Part shown: positions 58,565-64,000 of the stretch, one piece after another | Numbering within the stretch: position 1 is the stretch's first letter | Layout: each line of letters begins with the position of its first letter | From: Marasmius tenuissimus | Lineage: Eukaryota > Basidiomycota > Agaricomycetes > Agaricales > Marasmiaceae | NCBI GenBank assembly: GCA_029532415.1 | Contig: JAQOTA010000050.1 | Coordinates: forward strand, 1,550,001-1,614,000 | Length of the DNA: 64,000 nucleotides | Reading direction: 5' to 3' | The notes under the pieces: generated by a model | Seen by the model: the letters and a program-made list of their open reading frames with translations, nothing else | Databases searched by the model: none | What the model was told of the DNA's origin: nothing | Position numbers and translations under genes: made by a program

Positions 58565-61500
58565 AAGTTGTGCCCGCCCTCTGAAAACGTGACAGCGTGA
58601 CAGTGGTGTTACGCATGTGAAACAGGATTGCGTGGTATTTGTCGCTCGGGTTCAATTCCCGGGGATCCACTGAAAAGAGATATAGGAATGTTTTTTTATT
58701 GCTATGAGCTCGAGCGGTACAAATAGTTCGAATACCAGAAAATAGTCGTTCGTTTAGTATCAGAGTAGTGCTATGCAGAAAGGCCGGGACAGTATCATAA
58801 TTAAATAACTTTATGGGACGGCTTGCGGCGGCTTTTCGTCTGTTTTTCGAGCGGCTGGAGGACACGAGAAGCACGCTCTTCAAAGGACAACAAGGTCGAG
58901 TCTGGTGAGCTGAGATAAATGGGGGGTGACTGTGATGAATGACTTGCGGCAGGGGTCCGTGAAGGAGTGGAAGGAGAAGCCGATCCTGATGGGAGGCTGA
59001 ATGATGTACTTGTGTTGCTTGTCCCATCGAGTCCGAGGGCCTGTTTAATGTCATGGACAGCTGAATAGATGGCATTAGTGTCATTGGTGAGGGCTATGAA
59101 CCTCTTGGCGGCATCAACGAAAGCCATCTGCGCCTGAGTAAGCTCCATGACTGCCGTAGCTCGTCTGCTGGTAGTCACATGTTGAGATTCAACAAATTGA
59201 TTGGGTGTAGTTGGGGCGTTGACCAGCAAACTGTCAGATGACGGGGAGGATGACATAGGTGATATTGACGAGAGAGTTTCAGAAACGTGAGACTCGGAGG
59301 GAGATTCGGGTGGTGTTTCAATGTCGGGTTGAGGAGATGTATGTGCGAAGGGAGGCTGGGGACGATGACGGACGGGTGGACTTGGCTCATATGTGTCGTC
59401 CACGTGCGAGGGAAGAGGACTGGACGGTGGCGACATCATAGAATCAAAGTCATCCTCCAGGGAAGGGTGGCGGCAGTGCTTCAGTTTACATAGTTGTGGC
59501 AGAATTCCGTCTGCATCCAGTGCAGGCTCGTCTGGGGACATGTCAATCTGGGTCTCCTCTGTATTGAATTCAGTGTGGATGAACATATAGAACGACCAGA
59601 TTGACACGTACCAACCAATAGTGATGTACATGCCGCCAATTCTTTCAGTTCCTCATCCCCGACCTCATCATCACTATCATGTATGAGAACTTCACCATGG
59701 TCCCCTCCATTTTCCTCGTCTTTGACGTCCTCTTCCTTCTCCAACTCCTCAATTGTGAATTCTGGGACCTGGATCTTGGATTTGGGAGACTTTGAGGAAT
59801 CGGTGGACGGTGGGGAAGTGGGCTTGGACCCTTCGGGTGTTGCAGGAACATCAGCTGCAGATGAAGGCTTGGAGGAAGTTGGGCATGTTGAACGAAAGGT
59901 TGCACGAAACTTCTGCTGCTCCTCTTTGTCGTGGAAAGATTTGAATAGCTCTGGGATGACAAATGTAATGAATACATATACCCAGACGTCCACCCGTGGT
60001 AAACGTCTACCCCAAGTGTACGGGGCAATATATTGACCCTTGATGCGCCCGTTGAATCCCTCGAGAGTGTTATTCGTCCTCGGTACCTGCTCAACAGGAA
60101 TATCCAAGCACTGTGAAGCTTCCAAGGCACCTGCGGGAGACCAGGACATCCAGTAATCTTCGCTCTTGAGGTGATACTGTTGTAGGTAGTTGAGGAAAAG
60201 CAAGCCACCTTTTGCCTGCTTCTTGGTGACAGCTGACCGGCGTCTTCCGAGGCGCAGAATATACTCCCTTTCATCTTCATAGGCCCAGGTAGCATCAGCG
60301 TAAGATGTGATTTCACGCATGAGTTTATGGAGAAGCTTTGCGAGACGGCAGCGTATTTCCTTGCGGGGGTCACCTTCAGGAATACAACGGAGATACCTGT
60401 TGAGGGCATTTTTCCATGACTGCCAGACATGAAAGATACAGAGAAGGAGAAAGATCTCTGGCCAGTGAGCGGATAGTGTGTTACGTTCGCGGGGGTCTTG
60501 ATCTGTCATGGCAACCTTGATATTGATCTTCTCACCATTGCTATTAGTTCCGAGTCCATCTTTCCAAGCGCCAACCAGCTTTGTGAGTTCCTGAGTGTTG
60601 TAATCAGCGTGTGTTGCTTTTGCGTCTTTGCGTGCAGAAAAGAGAAGTGCGCCGACTGGTACTCCATGTCTAGAGCTGTTGAAAGCCATGAGAAGTGTGA
60701 GAAGGAGGGAGGAGGAGCAGAAGCCGAATGTGAGATCCATCAACAGATGCTGGTTGTGTGCATGGTCCCACGCCGCTTTCTTCATATCAGGAGTGGCAAT
60801 CACGAGCTCGAAGCGGGAGGTCCTCTCGTCTGCTAGCTGGGGCTGGTAATGAAGACAGGATTCTTGTACGAGAGGAGATGGTGGGGTAGGATTATGGGAA
60901 TGGAACCAAGAATCTAGGGTTTTCTCTGGACTGGTGCGTTGGCGGACACCAAAGAATCGTCGTGCCGTGCAATACAGGGTTGAGGTGTCGTGAGATTCGA
61001 GGAAAAAGTGGTGAGATTTCGAGCCCCGGCCTGCATCTTCACCAAATATCTGTTGCACAAATTCCTTGATCTCGGTTCTCAAGAAATACAGGGAGGAGCC
61101 TTGTAGAATGAGTTCTAGAGCCCAGGAACGCACAAGAGGGTGTAGTGGGATGGGTGGGTCGTTCTCGACGTCAAAGAGGACTTGACAGGCTTCAGAATGC
61201 AAAAGAACGCCCGAGAGTTGATTGATAGCAATGAAATATGATGCTGATCACAATGTTTTGCCATCAGTGAACATCGAAAAGAGGTGGACACCAGAAAGTG
61301 TTGCCACCCACCATCTTCAGCCTGCGTATCAAATGTTACAACGACCTTGATCCAGCAGGTACAATCAATGTTGGCCCAGGGTATATTCCGCTTTCCTGTC
61401 TTTGCTGCATTTCGGCCGCGAGTGTGGTCAACTCCAGCTTGGCATTGGAATAGGTATTCGCGGTGGTTGTACCTCTCTTTTATTGGTTCATATTGAGCAT

Positions 61501-62292
61501 GTTCCCTACAACAAAGCACAGAAACCTTACTGTTGGTCAGCTCATGTGGCTTAGATTCCGCACAGGCGAGTTTGGCATTGACTTCACACTGATTCTGGCT
61601 TGGTATATATAAATTTAGTTCCGAAAACAGCTCCATGCCGCGATCTTTCCCATGTTCAGAACTAATAAACTGATGATGAATAGCAATACAGTACCTTGAT
61701 CGTATACTGTGTATTGAAATTCGTGGCACTTGAACTTGCTTTTCATATCCTCTTGAAGGATCTTCTTTGTCTGATCTGAAAGTTGGAGTTTAGGCGGTAT
61801 GTTGGTCTTCATTTGATGCTGTTTGGCTTTGCTGATGGCTTGAGGCTTAGGGACTCTTTGAAGGATTTCGACTGAGTAGTTCTTGAATGCTTCCATTGCT
61901 GAAATCGGAACGACGATTGAGGCGCAGATCTGCGTAGATGCGGGGAAAGGCAGGGCGGATCGACGCGTCCCACAACGTGTCAGGTGCGTTTTCACATGCG
62001 AACGGTGGCGGTACACGAAATTCTTGGGCCGGGTACCTGACCAGTGCCGCTTGAGCCTTGCAAGGTGTGGTCAATCAAGTCGTACTGTATGAGGCATAGA
62101 GATGTAAGGTCTAATATACATGTATACTTATTTATCTTGGTGCTACTGGCATACTGGAACACAGAAATCGGGTTGGGAAAATGAGGAACACTCGCTGGAC
62201 GTACGCCGGGATTACCGAGTGTGACTGTGATGGTGTGAAGTGTACATGTGATGGGTCACGCGTGACATTTTCGGAGGGTGAGCATAGATTCC
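58565..62292. mobile_element. Mutator-like (MULE) transposon, 3.73 kb
   Basis: Bounded by an 11-bp direct duplication, the length expected for MULEs. The termini are inverted relatives: left (T)GTGCCCGCCCTCTGAAAA with GTGACAGCGTGAC, right reverse complement TATGCTCACCCTCCGAAAA with GTCACGCGTGAC. It carries one transposase gene on the minus strand. Structurally complete; it inserted into the copia gag ORF and is thus the younger of the two. Confidence 0.9.
58801..61896 (-). CDS. MULE transposase
   Basis: Multi-exon gene, ATG about 61,896 (MEAFKNYSVEILQRVPKPQA). N-terminal part with conserved Cys/Trp block (YLFQCQAGVDHTRGRNAAKT, IDCTCWIKVV). The catalytic DDE domain reads LLMDLTFGFCSSSLLLTLLM with the first Asp, ALLFSARKDAKATHADYNTQ, VAMTDQDPRERNTLSAHWPE with the second Asp, CIFHVWQSWKNALNRYL, and PRTNNTLEGFNGRIKGQY with the catalytic Glu. 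An intron near 59,620 joins DEELKELAA to EETQIDMSPDEPALDADGIL. The tail is Ser/Pro-rich with a C-terminal helical part (LTQAQMAFVDAAKRFIALTN) and basic end, stop at 58,801-58,803. The core exon is open, so activity is possible. The first splice junction is not fully resolved. Confidence 0.8.
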
Positions 62293-62303
62293 AGCAAGGG
62301 GGG
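62293..62303 (+). repeat. MULE target-site duplication, right
   Basis: Exact repeat of 58,554-58,564. Confidence 0.9.
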
Positions 62304-63296
62304 CAAAAATCTCATGTTGCCGCTCTAGATGCTCAGCAATGTTCTGTTTTGGAAGCAGAATTCTCTCAACCCCAGAGCGTTCACATGTCCATACAGGATC
62401 AGGTTGCGTTGAACACAGTCAATGATTCTATACGCACAGAGCTAGTGAGCGAAACAGTAACATACTGAGTTCCAGTAGATGAGCATTTGTCGATTGAGTA
62501 TCCAGATAATCAAGTACCACGTCAGTTACTTGATTTGCAGCAAGAAGCAGAAGTCAAAGAACCTCAAACTTTGGCAGAAGCTTTTGAGCAATATCCGCAA
62601 TTAAACTTTCGGCAGGCAATGTGTATGTCAACTAGGAGTCAAAGAGTTCAAAGAAGGGAACAAGCTTGATGAGATAGGATTGCCTATAATCAAAATTTCT
62701 CTGTTGGGATGGTATCAATTACCGCTCAAAATATAGAGGAACATATTTGTCGAAACGAGCTTACCCCTGAGGAGCAATATCCCTTGCAACCCAATGCACG
62801 CATGGAGCAAGACAATGACTCCTACAGTGATCTTGATAACCTTGAAGGATCAGATCTAGAACACTTTGAAGCCGCAGGACGTGCAGCAGAAGCTGCTGGT
62901 AGTGATGATGAGGATGAAGTTTATCCTCTCACTCTTCCTAATCCTCGACAGAAAGAATACCATCCTGACGTCTCTGAACTCAGTAGTCCGGACGATGGAG
63001 TACCTAGTAGTGGAGAATTGCCTCATCTTGTGTGAAGATCTCAAGCACAAATCTATGAATCTCAGATTCAGGAGCTACCTATTCAGCAGATGGCATCTGA
63101 CTCGGAAGCAGAAGTTGCATCCAAAGATTCATTTGAGGATTGACCATCCAATAGCACCGAAGATAGTGTGCCTTGGAAACACACTCCACCGGTTAGAACC
63201 AGGTCCAGACAAAGAGAAGAATATAGTGGCCTCTCAGTGTCACAAATGGCCTCTGTGAAGAAACCTCTCAAGCCACCTGAACTCACTCAGAGATAA

Positions 63297-63414
63297 GACT
63301 AGTTGATAGAAAAGTAAAAGAGTAGATTGAGCAGCCAAAAGCTCAACCCAGCACAAGTGCTACAAGCAATGGGGAGACAAAGTGGACAAGCTGGGAAACT
63401 ACCTACAGAGACCA
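63297..63414. other. Retroelement 3' internal sequence before LTR
   Basis: Between the gag-like stop and the LTR; includes purine-rich GGGGAGACAAAGTGGAC (about 63,371), which could be a polypurine tract, though it is ~40 nt from the proposed LTR start. Confidence 0.35.
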
Positions 63415-63997
63415 TGTGTCACAGATTTTCTCTCTTTACATCTAATCTCCCTATATCTTATCTGTGCCATGTGGTTATCATATCATTCGATCCAATCCAA
63501 CATCTTATCAGTAGATATCTGATCTCTTGTTCTATAGATTCGGTCTGGACTCATCTAGATAGATCTGTAACTAAAGGGGATACGCATAGGTCTAGATCTG
63601 CCACACCATGACTATGGCAAGTCATGTGCTGTGTAGACAGTTCAAACACTCGAGTTGACTCTTACGACTCACTTGACTGATACTTACACCTTGATTGCAC
63701 CATCGCGACTCATAGTAGACTCATTCTGATGAGTGCATCAGTCAGCTTAGGTATCATAGGTCTTAGATAGTGTCTGGGGTCCTGTAGAATCCATGTATAT
63801 AAGCTAGATTGTCTGAGGCATAAAACCTCAGACTAAAGAACGTCTTCTGTCCTTTGACAACATCTCCTCTGCTCTCTGCATTCACATCAATTATTCCCTT
63901 ATCATCAAAACCACATCTGAACAGGTGAGTAGTGGATTTGCGATAGTTTCTTTAGTCTTGCCTCGTTGCTGCTGCTCTGCAGTAATTTCTGTTTACA
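63415..63997 (+). repeat. Second copia-like LTR (about 583 bp)
   Basis: Begins TGTGTCACAG and ends TTTACA followed by GGT at the very edge of the window, which could be the start of a GGTTATGG-type primer site. It has a TATA box (TATATAAG at 63,796) followed by the hairpin CTGAGGCATAAAACCTCAG, the same layout as the LTR at 56,055 but a different sequence. It may be the 5' LTR of an element lying mostly outside the window, or the 3' LTR of the gag-only relic. Confidence 0.5.
63796..63803 (+). promoter_or_regulatory. LTR TATA box
   Basis: TATATAAG within the second LTR, ~200 nt from its end, followed by a short perfect hairpin. Confidence 0.5.
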
Positions 63998-64000
63998 GGT

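Larger units (their letters stand above)
56055..63296 (+). mobile_element. Copia-type LTR retroelement with gag-like ORF only, split by a MULE
   Basis: LTR, primer-binding-like site, ~945-nt leader and one long gag-like reading frame. After removing the MULE at 58,565-62,292 plus one target-site copy, the same frame continues from 57,476 to 63,296. No integrase, reverse transcriptase or RNase H motif was found, so the element is non-autonomous or internally deleted. The 3' LTR cannot be matched: the LTR-like sequence at 63,415-63,997 is clearly different from the 5' LTR, so the right part may belong to a related second element. Confidence 0.6.
57476..63296 (+). pseudogene. Copia gag-like polyprotein, nonsense-mutated and MULE-interrupted
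   Basis: ATG 57,476 (MSHNSQEHTNEPKIVIARQP). The retroviral-type gag core reads NRSNWKEFIRALEAYFCTQG, HDAILDLDSVIDYISNIKAN, TYIP-like HTYPIHDAI and LKLSEIISIIINTWNARTGG, then a Gly/Asn/Gln/Lys-rich linker. At KPKQGG (58,564) the MULE interrupts; past its second target copy the frame resumes QKSHVAALDAQQCSVLEAEF and continues through acidic and Arg-rich segments (MSTRSQRVQRREQA, RTRSRQREEYSGLSVSQMAS). In-frame stops occur near 57,600, 57,655, 58,474, 62,468, 62,669, 63,035 and 63,140, with the final TAA at 63,294-63,296. No zinc knuckle CCHC was seen. Dead as it stands. Confidence 0.7.

Overview
This 64-kb window looks like a chromosome segment from a mushroom-forming basidiomycete (Agaricomycete). 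Genes are broken by many short GT-AG introns of about 50-65 nt. The host genes match families typical of mushroom genomes: an IML2-type TPR protein, a fungal family III CoA-transferase, an Rds1-like ferritin-fold secreted protein, NACHT NTPases and GT90 glycosyltransferases. The transposons are also the kinds that crowd such genomes: fungal CACTA with Tnp2, MULE, and copia LTR elements. No tRNA, rRNA or CRISPR signal was seen.

Layout. (1) 1-13,040 is ordinary genic DNA: the 3' part of an IML2-like gene (+), a 210-aa single-pass membrane protein (-), a CoA-transferase (-) and an Rds1/ferritin-like gene (-). A 1.1-kb non-coding element with long terminal inverted repeats lies at 8.8-9.9 kb. (2) 13,040-38,822 holds two diverged direct copies of a ~13-kb unit. 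Each unit carries a NACHT gene (-), a GT90 gene (+) and a mitochondrial glycine-carrier (Hem25/SLC25A38-like) gene (-). In both copies the NACHT gene reads through cleanly once spliced, while GT90 and the carrier are broken, by different lesions in each copy. (3) 38,825-54,641 is a 15.8-kb insertion splitting the end of copy 2. Nested inside it is a 13.13-kb CACTA-type transposon (39,076-52,205; 17-bp inverted termini, perfect 7-bp target duplication). That transposon carries a Tnp2 transposase, a TET/JBP-family 2OG-Fe(II) dioxygenase and a third Thr/Pro-rich protein. A still smaller nested element contains a decayed polyubiquitin fragment. (4) 54,655-55,438 resumes the tandem array: the last ~0.5 kb of copy 2 followed by the first ~0.3 kb of a third copy. 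So the array had at least three units before transposons invaded it. (5) 55,439-64,000 is retrotransposon territory: a truncated unknown ORF, a copia-like LTR, a gag-like ORF without pol that is interrupted by a complete MULE (11-bp target duplication), and a second LTR reaching the window edge.

The points most worth attention are the NACHT genes kept open in a decaying tandem duplication, their hydrophobic or exitron-like insert between Walker A and Walker B, and the CACTA element that carries its own TET/JBP-like DNA-base oxygenase. Exon structures were worked out by hand from splice consensus, reading frame and family similarity; no alignment or database search was run.
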